Below, in pieces: positions 1 through 13,226 of a DNA stretch of 64,000 bases. Each line of letters begins with the position of its first letter. The stretch's first letter is position 1. This DNA is from Loxodes magnus (taxonomy: Eukaryota > Ciliophora > Karyorelictea > Loxodida > Loxodidae), in contig CAMPDV010000441.1 in assembly GCA_946699065.1 (NCBI GenBank), positions 186,001 through 250,000 on the forward strand, in the 5' to 3' direction. The translations under genes and the position numbers were made by a program. The notes under the pieces were generated by a model. It did no database searches, was not told the origin of the DNA, and saw only the letters and a program-made list of their open reading frames with translations.

Positions 1-3000
1 AAATCCAAGGAGAAAATATCATTTAAGTGATTTCCTAAGAATCTAGATGCTTAACTCAGCTAAAATATAATAAATTAGATTAGCTAGGAAGAAAAGATTA
101 GCCAATACAAGCAGAATAAATACTACCATATCTATAATAATATGACTTTCTCCTGATTCAAAATAAATGCCTATATAAAGTATGAAAACAGAGATAAATA
201 AGTAATATTTTTCCATCTAATTTAGCTCATATTTAACATAAGGCTGAAACTTTAGCTAAAGCATTATGAAGACAAATATGACAGAAGTAAGACATCAGAA
301 TTAGAATATTATATTTGAATTTTGTAGAAAGATGAAAACTGATGAAATTATAAACTTCTAGTATATTTTTACGAATTCTCAGTAATAAAACTAGTCTTTG
401 TATCCGATTGTTAAAAATCCAAATTAAGTCTTAATTTTATAAGTACGAATTAATCTTCTATTCTTGTGTAAATAAAGGATGATTATGAGAGGAATAGCTA
501 CTCCGTATAATATTAATGCTGGCAAAGCAATTGTTAAGATATATTAAAGATGATTTCCTTACCAGCATATAATTTCTGTATAAGCATTCAAAACAAACAC
601 ATCATTATTAATATTGTAGCAACTAAAAGAACTTTGAATAGTCAGTATTAAGCTCGTATATATTTGAAAAAAGGAGACACTCATTACTGTTATTAAGATA
701 GATTTATTGATAGGTTTTCATTTTTTTAAGGATTATATTAAAACAATCAGAAAAGTAACAATCAAAATTATAAAAGGAAGAGAAATGCTACTTGTTACTT
801 TACTGTAATATTTCTACTCACCATTTTAGTAAAGACATTCAAAGTTAACGATATTAGATGTAACTGATATATAACTCTAATTAAATGTAAACAAATTATG
901 AAAAGCATCTGGCCAATTAAATTTAAAATTCTGTATTAAAGCTGAAAATTACATATAGTTGGAAAGAATTTTGAAATACACTCCTAAGTGATTATCCTAT
1001 TTCCTTGCTGATAGTAAAGTAGATTTAACTAAATATAATATGAAGAATATAAATATCATTATGATACATATTCCATAAATTATATTATTTTTATCATCTG
1101 AACACTTTTAGCATTTGTTGAGTCCATCTTTAGATCACCCTTCCTCGCATAAATCGCATAAAATTCCTTAATATCCTTCGGCACAATATCCTAAAATATT
1201 AGTATCATTTAGCATTTGTTATCTTGATATTTCGTTTGTTTTGTCAAGATAATCTTATATATATTAACTATTTAAGGAAGTTCCTAAGCAAGCTTCAGAA
1301 TTAGGACATTTATGTACTTTATCTGTTTTAAAACTATATCTTCAATATCCTTTGCTTGGAACTATTAAGTTACTTCCATAACATGTTGCCCCTTCAAAAC
1401 ATCCTTTGCAATAAGTGTCACTTTCATTTAAAGAATATTATCCATAAAAGCAATTCTAGCATTATTTACCATTAACTAATATTTAACCTACAAGGCAATT
1501 AGAAAAATGAACTTTTATTTAAATTTTGTCTGAAATTTGTAAGTTAGATGGTAAATTATTCAAATCTACTGCATTAGTACTAAGCTACAAAATTGCATCA
1601 CTATCTGGCTTAGTATTTATAGTTAAATCATTTATATAAAAAACACCCAATTCAGCTTATATTAATGTTTTACCTGCAAAAGTAACTTATTTTTTATTTA
1701 CTGATTCTATTTACAAATTAGAAGTATTATCAGTTTTTACTAGCTAACCATAAACATCAGTAATGAATAATTTTCTTTCTTCTATAGGAAATCCAGGTAA
1801 CTAGTCTATTAATTATCTTTCAGACTTTTTCTTATAGCAATGAGCCAATACGTCAGAGATAGAGGTATTACTTAATTGGTATCCAAAGGCAGCTAAATGA
1901 TTTCCATAATAAGCAGAATTATTGATAAATAGCATGCATATGGAAGAGGTATTGAGATGGGGTATAAAAGTAGGAAGAGTAGCTTGAAAAGAAATAGCTC
2001 CTCCTTCCCCTACATTAGTAGTAACAGAATTATGGATAAAGGAATTATTTTGTAATGTATAGTTACAAATTTATTTCTTATCACATACTAATCTTAATGC
2101 TCCACCTTTAGAAGCAAATTACTTCTAACCATCTATTTTATTATTCTAAAATACATTTTACTTAAAAGTTATATTACCATTCAAGCAGTAACCAACTCCT
2201 CCATGTTCAGTTGCTATACAATCTTAAAAGATATTATTCTTAATTAAGTAATTATATTTCAGATCATCATTCACTATAGCAAAACAAGAACCTTATACTG
2301 ATCTCTAATTTTAACAAATACAGTTACTCATATTCATCTAAGAATTCAATGCATAAATAGCAGACCCATAACTATTATTACTTACTCCTCTCTCAAATTT
2401 TACGTCACTTAAATTTAATTCACTTTCTTCTATAACTAAACCAGTATCTTAGAAGTCTTCAATTCTACTATCTTCAATTCATAATTTACTACTTTTTTAT
2501 GCATAAACTACTGCTCCATAACTAGAAGTACTATTAACAAAATCTATTTTCTCCAGACTCATATTTGATTCAAACCCATAAATTACTCCTCCTTTACCTC
2601 CTCTCATATTCTCAAACCTAACCTAATTCATACTTAACTAACTTTATCTTACATAAATTGCTCCTCCTTCATATTCTCCTTCTCCATTTCTAAACCAACT
2701 ATTATTTATTTCTATTTCAGAATAAAGGTCACTATAAATAAACGCTCCAGTGTATCCCTTTTGATCTTCAAAAGTAGATCCATTTATACTTATTTTCGAG
2801 TATTACCCTAAAATACCTGAAGTCTGTTTAAGTCCTTTATTTTTACTTACTACTATCCTATTTATATTTAGCTAACTTTAGTACACCAACACTATAGATG
2901 ACTATCCATCATTATCACTTATTCTTACTTATTCTAATTAACTTGGTTATTATAAGCTTGAAGTTCATAAATTAATAATTCCCATAGAATAAGCTGTATT

Positions 3001-6000
3001 GTTACTAACTTCTGAGTTTATTATTACGAATTGAGAATTCTATGCGAATAAGAAAGCTCCATCTAAAGCTTTATTCATAGTAATATTTGAATTTTCCATT
3101 CTGAATAAACTATCTTAAAACATGTGGCCAACTCCACCTTTATCTTTAGCATAATTTTACTAACATATAACTTCTTTATAAATTAAAGTAGATTATTAAA
3201 TGTAAAATACAGCTCCTTAGTTAGCTTAATTGTAACTAAATCTTGATTAAATAAGCTGTATAGTAGATTAATCTGCCTTAATAAATCCTCCTATTTCAGC
3301 TTTATTATAGCTTGCGTTAATTTATTGTATAGTAGCTTATACTTAAGTAAATGATAAGACTGCTCCATTCTTAGCTTTATTTTCTATAAATTAGCATTTA
3401 TTTATCTAAATAGTATCTTAATTAGCTTCTATAACTCCTCCTTGCTTTTTAGCTTAATTATTTAAGAATTTACAATCAACTATTTAATAAGTAGAAAGCT
3501 AGGATTAAATAGAGGCACCATTAGATGCAGTGTTTGCTTAAAATGTAGAGTTTTAAAGCAAAACTTAAGAATTTTTAAGAGAGATTAAAGAGCCTTCTCT
3601 AACTTAGTTCTATATAAAAGTAGAACTAACAAGTTTAAGGATCTAATTAGTAACTTCAATTAAAATTCCACTATCAACTTAGTTTGCTATAAAGGAGCTT
3701 TCTTATATTTGTATTTGAGCATCTTTAGTTTCTATAAGCAAGGTTCTTATTTAGTTATTCCTAAATTCTGTTTTGTTTATAATAATTAAATGAAGACTAG
3801 CTTCTTTCATCAAAAAACTCACTTAATTATTCCTAATAGCACATTTGTTTAGTAATAAGCTATCACCTATCAATATATCTACTAAGGATCCTAAAGAAAC
3901 ATTATTTTCAGACATACTAACCGATGTTAGATTAAGATTGGAAGAACTTAAATAAAAAATAGATTTCATAGCTTAGTTTTAATCAACTTAAACATCAAAT
4001 AATTGCAAATATGATTGGAATAAATAGAATAGATTACCAACTTTAGCTAAGTTAGCCTTTATCTTACTCTATTATATCCTTATATAAGAAGAAATTCCAA
4101 ATATTATTACTCCATTATCGTAAACTTCATTCGCTTCAAAATCGCTTCATTATATTTCTACTTAATCTCCAGCTGATAAATAAAAGCAAGAGCCTTGTTT
4201 CGCATAGCTTTCTTTTATTTTTAAGTTTGAAATTGATAGAATACTAGCTTCTTAGTAAATTAAGCCTCCACTATCTTCAGCGTAATTTTAACTACTTTAA
4301 ATATTTTCTATATCAATTCTTGAATTTATAGCATAAATAAATGCTCCATTGACTGCTATATTATTGTGTACTTAAATTTCTAAAATAGTAACGTTGCTTT
4401 ATTCTATAAGCAAGCTTCCATTTTCAGTTGCTTTGTTATATTAAATTTCTATTTTTTAAATATCTAAAGAGAATAATTTTAAATAGCCAACACTTCCTTG
4501 TTTAGCTCTATTATATTGGAATGAATTATTTACTAATTTTGTGAATTATTAATTCATTAAACTTTCAAAGTAGAAGACTCCTCCTTTCTATGCTTCATTC
4601 TTATTATAAATATTATTTTCCAATATCTAAATTTGTGAATCTTGCGAATATATAAATCCTCCTCTTCCAGAGCTTGCTTGATTACTCTAAGCACTTGTAT
4701 TTACTATTCTGCTTACAGAGGAAGATTCCAAATAAATAGCTCCTCCTTTTTGTTATGCTGTATTATTATCAAATTAACAATTTTTAATTTCTTCAATAAC
4801 AGCCTAATAACCTGAAAATAAAGCTCCTCCACTATCGTAAGCTTCATTTTAACCAAATTAACTGTTTTAAATTAGATTGATTGTTGAATCGTCAAGATAA
4901 AAGGAGCCTCCATTATTGGCTTAGTTTTTGATAAATTAGTTATTTTCTATTTTTTCTATTTTAGACTTCTTCATAAGATAAAATACTCCTCCTTGCTATT
5001 TAGCAACATTTTCAGAAAAAATGTTGCTTTCTATTAGCGTGATTTCTGAATTTGATAAGGCTAAGAATCCTCCTTTCTATTGGTAATCTATTGCTTAGTT
5101 TCTGGAAATAAAATTGTTAGAGATAATAATAATCTTAGACTTTTAAGATATAAAAATAGAGCCTCCCATTTATTATGCACTGTTATTAGTAAAAGAGCAG
5201 TTAAATATTAAATTAATAATAGTCTAATTTTAACTACAAATAGCACTTCCATTCTAGGCTTTATTTAGTTCGAATTTATTATTCTAAACTAAATTTATTT
5301 TAGAATATTCCAAATAAATGCAGCCTCCATTAAACTATTCAGCATTATTATTATAAAATAGGCATCTTTATATTGCTATACTTATATTACTTTAACTAAA
5401 AAATAAAACTCCTCCGTTTTATTCAGCTTTGTTATTAAAAAATTAACTATTATCAATATAATCAATTGAAGATTATTTCAAATACAAAAATCCTCCCTCT
5501 TAAACTGAATTTCCCTAAGCTAATATATTTCTAAAGTATTTAATTTTTGAATTTACTAAATAAAAATCTCCAAATTAGCTTTTATTCTCTTCAAATTAAC
5601 TATCTTAGACTGAATTTATATTAGAAGAGTTATTACAAATAGATGCTCCATAGTTAGCGTAATTATGCTTAAACTAAGTGTTTGTGATTAAGTTTATACT
5701 CGTATTTTATAAATAAATTGTGCCACTTTCAAAATTTATGTTTTTAATAAACTAGCTGTTTTCTATAATCTCACACGTTGAATTCTCTAAGTAAATTGCA
5801 CCTCCAAATATTGCTTAATTTCCAATAAATTAACAATTTGAGACTATAATTCTAGTTTTTCTCACATAAAGAGCAGCACCTTTATTAAAGTTTTAATTGT
5901 TGAGGAATAAATTGTCAAGCATCATTAAATTAGAATATTCAGAAAATAAAACTCCATAATCGCAATAGTTTTATGTAAATGAGGAGTTTTATATTATTAA

Positions 6001-6837
6001 AGATGTATTATAGTTGTAAAACATGCTTTGTAATGACTTACTATACTCAAATTTAGAATTTCTTATTATCAGGTTACTTTAACCACTAAAAAGAGTATTT
6101 CCTTAAATACCTTAAAATTAGCTATTTATTATTGTTAAGTTTGAATTTAATGTTAAGAAAAGATATCTAGTGTATTCTGTTGAATTTTATAAATCTCTTT
6201 GTTCAACTATGAATGAGTCTCTCTCTAAATAATTAAAATCTAATATAAAATCTCTTAAAATCGTGCGATAAATAGTTAGATTGGATTAGTCCATCTTTAT
6301 GAAGTTATGATATGGATAAATTTATTCTAAATTTCACGAATCTGGATATAAAGATGGAATTTATTCTCCTGAAATTATTAGATTTTAAATTATGAATACA
6401 TCTTATTGCAGATTTATTACTAATCCAGGATATTAAACTAATATTACTGCTGTATCATTCTTCTCATAGCACATTACTGATTCTTAATCACCTTCACACC
6501 CTTAATATGTTTATATTGTTATTGTTTTAGAACCTTATCACTTAAATCCGCCTCTTAAAATATCACAAGATTCTTTGCTATAAACTTAATTTAAGCAATC
6601 AAGCTTATGATTATGAGGAGATATTAAAATTGATACTGATTGATTTTCCTTTGACTAGTAAATAGCAGCTGATAAATCAGTAAAAGGATATTCTTTAGTT
6701 CCAATTTATTCAGAAACATTTAACTCTTAGAATATTTCAGCTGTAGTTACATATACTTATTAAACTTGAGCTTTGGAACCAGGAAAGAAGGCAAAAATAG
6801 TGTAAATAAAGATAAAGGATTAAAGGGATATCTTCAT
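1..6837 (-). CDS. Large Pmp-repeat / Cys-rich / multi-pass membrane protein, copy 1 (C-terminus cut by window edge)
   Basis: The reading frame starts at the ATG complementary to 6835-6837 (MKISLQ...) and stays in one frame to position 1, about 2,279 codons, reading TAA/TAG as Gln and TGA as Trp. Residues 1-24 are a signal peptide ending near SKAQ. Next comes a Ser/Thr/Asn-rich region, then a long series of repeats with GGAIY/GGALY and ENS/NNQF-like motifs, as in Pmp-type parallel beta-helix proteins. A Cys-rich domain (GYWR, CDLCEEGW) and several membrane spans follow. The Cys-rich and membrane frame is in phase with the start, so there is no net frameshift. The first 60 bases of the window encode AELSIQILRKSLKWYFLLGF, the start of the cytoplasmic tail, so the gene continues leftwards. 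It is probably a cell-surface membrane protein; the ligand and role are unknown. Paralogues are at 27631-35418 and 52127-59867. Confidence 0.85.
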
Positions 6838-6910
6838 TTAAACTATAAAGGTATAAAATAAATAGATTTAATTTATTCAATGAGCAACTAAAGCTATTAA
6901 CTTTAAAACC
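6838..6910 (-). promoter_or_regulatory. Conserved 5' flank of copy 1
   Basis: About 70 bp directly upstream of the ATG is conserved in all three large paralogues, including the block AAATAAATTAAATCTATTTA and the run TTTATAGTTTAAATG at the start codon. Conservation outside the coding frame suggests a promoter or 5' UTR. No specific factor site is recognised. Confidence 0.35.
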
Positions 6911-7270
6911 TCATAAACAGTATTAATTAATTAGGTATTAAGAGATGCTTATTTTGTATAAATATATTAAATTCAAAAAATTAAAATTTAGTAATTTTTA
7001 AGGAAACAACAAAATATATTAAATCAAGTTTAACATTAAGGGAAAATTAAATCTACAAAGGTAAGTAGTAGATTTTAAAAAAATTAATAAGGGCGTAGGC
7101 TTTTTTTATTTATGAGCTGGATAAAAAAATTTTCATAATTTGTGGAATAAATTTTATAAAAATAAGCAAGCAAAAGCATTATGATTTAAGATTAAAAGAA
7201 GTATAAAGATTTCTTTAATTATTCCTCAAATACCCTTTTAAATTTTAAGAAAATAAAGAATAAAATAAAA
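6911..7270. other. AT-rich 5' flank, homologous to the copy 3 flank
   Basis: No gene is seen. The sequence aligns with the reverse complement of the copy 3 upstream region (about 51700-52050), for example around AGGTATTAAGAGA and ATAAGCAAGCAAAA. This marks it as the old upstream flank of the gene family. It ends in the A-rich direct repeat at 7252-7270 that borders the next insertion. Confidence 0.5.
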
Positions 7271-8055
7271 TAAAAAATAAATGGATGGACAAAAGTTCTG
7301 GTGGATTTTCAGAATGGGGTTGAATTCTGAATTTCACCTGCGTGAGGCTTATATTTTCCCAGCAGCCGCTAGAATTGATCAGTTTAGACGAATCCAATTG
7401 ATTCCGGACTCGGACGTATTTTTTAATACTCAGTTTCTGGAAAAATAAATTCCAGAAACTTGCAAAGGTTCCGTAAAGGACTCTACTACGCTGGGCAGAC
7501 CATTCCAGCAAATTCCGGAGCTTTTATGTGAATTCTAGACTCGATCGTCCAATGTTTAAGTAATCATTTTATGGAAAATTGGCGCCTTTCTGTAGTCGAA
7601 AATAAATTCTTACTTAGTCACTTTTTTGCAGTCTGGAACTTTTGTTCTGTTAAACTTTTAGTTGGACTATTGCAAAGAAGGTGCTGGGAAGAATTTTTTG
7701 GAGACATACAAGTTTTTTGCGGCTTATAACATGATAGTTGTAAGATTGTCATGCAATATCTTAAGATATTGGCAGTAAAGTTACGCAAGGGATTTTAGTG
7801 TTTATATTTCGTGAAGACTTGTAGAAATGATTATTAACTATAAATTAGGAGCATGCTTTGCAGCAATGGAGCCTTATTGGTAAGTGAAGTTGCTGTAGAC
7901 ATGTGCTTGCATTAACTAAGGTAATGTAATGAATCGCAATTGGAAATTGGTGGATTCGGGCCTTATCAAGTTTATGGATTTACTTGGTTTGGCTACAAGA
8001 TAAATCTTTAGTAAAGCAGATATTGATGCTTTAGACTATCAATTTAATAATATTT
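7271..8055 (+). mobile_element. Compact single-ORF insertion with 19 bp target-site duplication
   Basis: The segment is flanked by an exact 19 bp direct repeat, AATAAAGAATAAAATAAAA, at 7252-7270 and 8056-8074. The homologous flank upstream of copy 3 (about 51685-51715, opposite strand) has one related A-rich block and no insert, which looks like the empty site. The insert is visibly GC-richer than its surroundings. It consists almost only of one ORF: a 10 nt A-rich leader, ATG at 7281, and coding to the 3' boundary. I see no terminal inverted repeats and no poly(A) tail. Its build matches the insert at 35497-36325. A low-complexity repeat could mimic a target duplication, but the empty-site comparison argues for a real insertion. 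Confidence 0.7.
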
Positions 8056-8057
8056 AA
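7281..8057 (+). CDS. Unrecognised 258-residue protein in the compact insertion
   Basis: From ATG at 7281 (MDGQKFWWIFRM...) one frame runs to a TAA TAA pair at 8055-8060 that straddles the 3' insertion boundary. TGA occurs once in frame, read as Trp in ISWRLV; TAA/TAG are read as Gln. Codon use includes CTG, CCG, TCG and CGT, unlike the AT-biased neighbours. The composition is that of a folded protein: scattered Cys and Trp, and a C-terminal helix with GLIKFMDLLGLATRQIF. There is no signal peptide, zinc knuckle or DDE/RT motif that I can identify. I do not recognise the family. It is intact, which suggests recent arrival. An antisense frame at 7245-7511 is a shadow. Confidence 0.7.
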
Positions 8058-8074
8058 TAAAGAATAAAATAAAA

Positions 8075-10699
8075 AATGCTTTAGATTTTAATTATTTCGA
8101 GTTTTTTAGAAATTTAATTTGCTCTTTAATTCCTTTAACAAGCTACCTCTTACTATTTTTCTCTTAAATAAAGCATCTAAAAGAAAAAATGTTATAAGTT
8201 TAAGGACTTTAGATAAACCATCATATAATTAAATTAATTATATATTAAATCTCTAAATAGAGCCTTAATTTAAATCCATTCTCAAGGTAAATTGATTACC
8301 TAATTTATTTTTCCTTATTGATTTTTTTCAAAGCAGAACTAGCATTTGAACTTAAAAATAGGATTTAAAATCATACGAAATTATTCTTTAAAAGATATAA
8401 ATGAAAGAAAGGAATTATTTTGATTTGAAGATATTTGAAGAAAGCTTCTTTATCTAGTTAATAAAAGCTAATTTATTATTTATTTCCATTAAAAACTTTA
8501 ATTATTAATTTCTTTAGTTATACTTATATAGAGAAAGTTTAGATTCAGATGTGAAAAATATCAATATTAGTTATTAAAATAAATCCTGCTTTGATTGTTT
8601 TATCTCTGCAAAATTTAATAATAAAATTATGGGGCTTTAATTCTAAAGCGTTGTGAATTATCCTTAATTTAATGAAATAAGATGCTGTAAAATCTATATT
8701 AACTTTAAGCAAGCATCACTTAATAGTGCTGCTAATAAGTTGGTTTTTTATTATAAAATAAGCTAAATAATGATTTTATTTAATACTTATCAATATTTTT
8801 ACACAAGAGGAACTCTTTCTTATAGCATGATTATATTGTGTGTAATAGCCTCTTTATATAAAATTTAATTTTAGAGTTTATTTAGAAAATAAGTTTTAAT
8901 AGTTAATTATCAAGGAAATTTGCTAACTAGCATACATTTATTAGATAGCCTTCATATTTAGAATAAATATTTATTTGCCTTAATAATTTTTCTAACTTAA
9001 ACAGCCTTTCTTTAATGATTGCACAGATGAGTATATAAGCAAAAAACATTTAGCTATTTCATAGTGTATTCTAATTTGATTTGAGTGTTAGGAGAAATTT
9101 TATAATTAAATAATTTCTGAATCATTAGAGAAGAAAATGAAATTTTTAATTTAGTAATTGTCAACTTGCTATATTCATAAATTTAATTTCTCTTATTCCT
9201 TATACTTTTAATTCTATTTTATTTTATTAAGCAAAATTAAGAACTTAAGTCTATTAATTTCTAAATATTAAAATGCTTAAAAATTGAAATCTATGCCATG
9301 ATAGGATTAATTATAGCATTTCATAAATAAGGAGATTATATTTCTATATCTTTTATGATTAAATTTCCTACAATCTTTTATCTTTAAAAATATTGCTTAC
9401 ATTCTAAAATTAGATTATATCAAGCAAACTAATATAAGCATTCCATTTAAAGATTTATTAAATATAAATTAAAAAATAATAAAATAAGCCAACATGGAAT
9501 GGTTACTTTTACTATAAACTTAAACCTTTTATTATTTAAAATTCTATCAAATTAAAAAATTTGTTTTGCTTTATTTCAGTTACTTAGTACATATACCAAT
9601 TCAATATGGTATGCAAATAAAATTTTAATTTCCTTAGCTTTTATTAAGAAATATAGTAATTAGATATTAAAGCAAATTTGGCAGGATGGAAAGGATAATG
9701 AATGCTTGGTTAATAATTAAAAGTATTTGTTAAGATTATATAAAGATAAATCTTATTATATTACATTTAATTATCTAATTTTTCCTTCTTTTTGATCTTT
9801 TATATTCAAAAGAAAGCTCAATGGTTTAGAATTATATCAATAGCATCAATAAGATAATTACTTTAACCTTTATGCAAACTCATTCAAATTTAATATTGCA
9901 TTCTTTATATAAATCAGCAAAGAGATTTCCACATAATTTAAGAAAATTAAATTCTAAATATACAAAATCATGCTATAATGCCTCTATAGAGTTATCAAAT
10001 ATATATCCTTTAAAATAATTCATCATTTAGTTATTAAAAAACTCATCTAATTTTGAATTTTTCTTAATATGTGAGCATAATTCATTAACGGAATAAATAA
10101 AGGAAGATACTTTTTAATTTAATTAAAAATAGTTAATAATCTTAGCAATTTTAGTAAAGAGTATTGCATTAGTTGATTTAATAAAGCTATTAAACTACTT
10201 CTTGCTAGTTAGAATGATATAAAATAGACAAATAATATAAATTATAGCTTAAAATTTAGTAAATTAATTAATTATAAATTTGGTTAAATAACTAATAAAA
10301 TGATTTTTCTTTGCTATTGTTAAATTAATACAATGCTTATAAAATCATTATTAATCTAGTTATTAGATAAGCTTTATATTTTATTATTTTTTAAGTGAGT
10401 GTTGTTGATTAAATATATCATTTGCTTGTTTAAATAACTATAAAAGTGAAATATATTAACCTTAAATTATTCCAAGCTTAAGTTTAACTTTAAATAGCAA
10501 TGTGTTTTTGAATTTATTAGTAGTCTCAATTAGGTATATTTTATAATTTTCCTGAAGTTTCTTTTTAATCAATTTCCTGAGAACATTTTCGCTTTATATT
10601 ATATTCTTTTTATTTAATTTTAAATTCTTAAAAACTTTAGATTACCATGCATACATAACTAGTACTATATGACTATTTGCAATTTACTTAAATCATAAA
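8075..10699. other. AT-rich intergenic, old duplicate of the 36.7-38.4 kb region
   Basis: No supportable gene. Scattered blocks match the flank of copy 2 in the same order, for example ACATTTATTAGATAGC at about 8931 and about 37571, GCATCACTTAAT at about 8708 and about 37352, and AAACTTAA(A/G)CCTTTT at about 9520 and about 37970. This supports an old segmental duplication of the gene plus its upstream flank. Similarity becomes weak beyond about 9.7 kb. Confidence 0.4.
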
Positions 10700-11511
10700 T
10701 TAAAAAAGGATAGTTATTTTTTAAATAATACGAAATAAATATAGATATTAATTGAAATTCTTAGTAATATACTTATCTAAAAGATATTCAGATAAAAAAT
10801 ACTTTCTAAGCATTTTTATTAGATTGAATTATTTAGTTATTAATTAATATATTTTTATTTATTATCTTTAAAACTCTAAAATCTTTATTAAGTTTCCTTT
10901 TTAAAGTTTCCTTATTTAAAAACTCTTTAACTGTTTTATCTTTAAAATCTCTTCAATCTCTTATTTTTATAAAATAATTTCTTCAAGAGTTTTTAATAAA
11001 AATTTTTATTAAATCAAAATTTTAATTAATAAAATAGATATAAATTTTTGTTGCTTTTTCCTTCAAAATAACTGGAAGATCTGCTTTGCAAATTATTTAT
11101 CTTAATCTGATATTTAGGGCTTTAATTTTTTGTTTAATGCAAAAAAAAATCATAAAATTATATATGTTTACTTATTATTTTTAGAAATAGCCATGTAATT
11201 AAGAAAAAGCGTCGTTTATTTGAATAAAGCAAATTCAAATAGACAAATAAAATTTTAGTTAGTCAATTTTTTTATTATCTACTTATTTTAACTTTTAATA
11301 TCTTTCATCTTAAATAAAGTTGTTTTGCACTTTTTTAAATTTCTCATAAATATTAATATTTTTCCTTTAAACTAGAAGATACCTTTTATATTCTTAGTAG
11401 AAGATAGCAAAAAATATTAGGTTATTAGGATTTTTAAAAAATAGGAATTTTTATTTAATCATTTTGCATTTTCGCAATTATTCTTTATTCTTATATTTTT
11501 TCTCCAAAATT
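10700..11511 (+). repeat. Left long inverted repeat
   Basis: Matches the reverse complement of 20377-21187 along its whole length, with only scattered substitutions and short indels. Shared landmarks are AATAATACGAAATAAATA near the outer end, GGAAGATCTGCTTTGC in the middle, AAGCGTCG next to AATTAAGAAAA, and TTTTTCTCCAAAATT at the inner end. Similarity stops sharply at both ends. It is AT-rich with no ORF of its own. Confidence 0.85.
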
Positions 11512-12386
11512 AATATGATTCATATTTAATAAAAAATAAACTAACTTATACTAATATTTCTAAATAGAAGCTAAATTAATGCAGTTATGCTATTAGATAT
11601 ATTATAATTAGGGTTGCTATATTATAAATTTTATTTTAGTTATTTAATTTATTAATTAATAAAATAGAATTTATTTCTATTTAATAGCTTATAATAAAGT
11701 TAAAGCATTGTCTATTTTAAATTAAGCTTTAATATTTAATACTTTATAATTTATTAGTTTATTAAGCAATAATCATAACCATAATAAATAAATATATTAA
11801 TAGAAGCAATTTAATTTTATATTATGCTTATTTAAACTTAAAGCATATTTAATATTTAATGCTTATAAACTATTTTCTTTAATTAATATTTAATATTATT
11901 ATATGAAATAGCTTTTAGTTTTAAAACATATAAAATAATTTAGCAAGATTTTCTAAATAATTATTTTTTTATTTATAAATAATTAAATATATTTTACATT
12001 AAATTTAGGTTTTATAAAAGTTACTTAATAAAAATTAAGTTTATTATGCTGAAATTATTTTTTGCTTAAAACTAATAATTTAAATAATTATAAGATAATT
12101 TAACTTTAATAGAAATTATTTACTTCAAATAAATTAAAATTTATATTACTAACTCTATTAAACTGAACACCAAATTATATCTATTATATCTTTTTATTTT
12201 AAAACAAAGCTATTCCTTCAAATTTTTATTTAAAAAAGGCCTAGTGTCTAAATTAAGCTAATAATTAATAAATTTTTAATTTACTATATTTTATTTAAAT
12301 AATAATTAACCTTTAATGTTTTTTAGAATATGTTGATTTATATTATATTTTTTATTACAAAGTTTATAATTAAAAATAATATTTAA
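11512..12386. other. AT-rich spacer
   Basis: Very AT-rich sequence between the left inverted repeat and the tubulin relic. Nothing supportable is seen. Confidence 0.3.
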
Positions 12387-13226
12387 TCATCACTTTCTTC
12401 AACTCTACTTTCTTCTATTAAATTTTTATCTTTTTACTATTGCTGCATCTTGATTTTGTTATATGAAAATAAAATACTTTATTTTATTCTGCCTATATAA
12501 ACTCCTTTTCATTCATGCCTTCTTAATTATATCAGTATAAAGACGTTTTTCTTTTAAAAATAGCTTAAACTGATTAACTATTTTTTTAAATATCTCTTAA
12601 ATAGCTTTTTTCTATTAAAGTAGCTGAGATGTCCTAAAACTTGTATGGAGAATCACAGAATGATCTTTTTAGTTATTAGGAATTTTAATCTATGAAGTAA
12701 GGTTTACTTTTACTTTATACATTTTATGCTTAATCATCTAATTCTTTTGCTGATATTCTTCCAATAAAATTACTGTTGCCGTTAAATAAAGACCATTTCT
12801 CGGATCAGTCCCAAAATCATATTTATAACGAGAAGCATTTAAAAAATTATTCTACAGAAGTTAGATTATTTTAGGAAAAAACTACTAGTGATGGTAAATG
12901 AAAGCAGCTAATAATAAAAAATATAATCTCTTAAAAGTAATTATGCATCTCATTAACAAAAATTAATTATCCTAACTAAAAAATTATCTGAAAGGGCTTA
13001 TCCTAACGGAATCCAATTACAAGACTTTAAATCTATAAGAATAGACCTAGAAATGAACTTTTCTTAATTAGGTTATCTTAATTGAATATTTTTCTATATA
13101 ATTATAAATCTTAATCTCCACTATCAATTCCGACTAGATAATTTCCTGTTCATTCAGAATATATTCTAAATTTAGGATCTATTTAATTAAACACTAACCT
13201 ACTAAAACTTAAACAATTTCCCTCAT
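12387..13226 (-). pseudogene. Beta-tubulin relic: N-terminal and C-terminal segments, middle missing
   Basis: Reading leftwards from ATG (13226), the translation begins MREIVQVLVGQC, the beta-tubulin start. Matches to IDP, SGDQDLQL (cf. SGDSDLQLERINVYYNE) and LDSVRISPFRQFFSQDN (cf. MDSVRAGPFGQLFRPDN) follow. The sequence then jumps, near 12960, to the region matching VPFPRLHFFMPGF, then TDPRNGLYLTAT (cf. CDPRHGRYLTVAA), an NVQ.K..YF block, ISATLIEKS, and WYNQEGMNEKEFIQAEQN (cf. WYTGEGMDEMEFTEAESN), ending near a TGA TGA pair at 12387-12392. The matches alternate between two frames, so frameshifts are present. About 160 residues (roughly 102-260) are absent here and occur inverted at 19730-20225. 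Identity is far too low for a working tubulin, so this is a decayed gene. Confidence 0.8.

Noticed and set aside
7245..7511. Standard-code ORF of 88 codons on the minus strand
   Set aside because: Antisense to the GC-richer 258-codon ORF on the plus strand, whose start, composition and insertion boundaries fit better.
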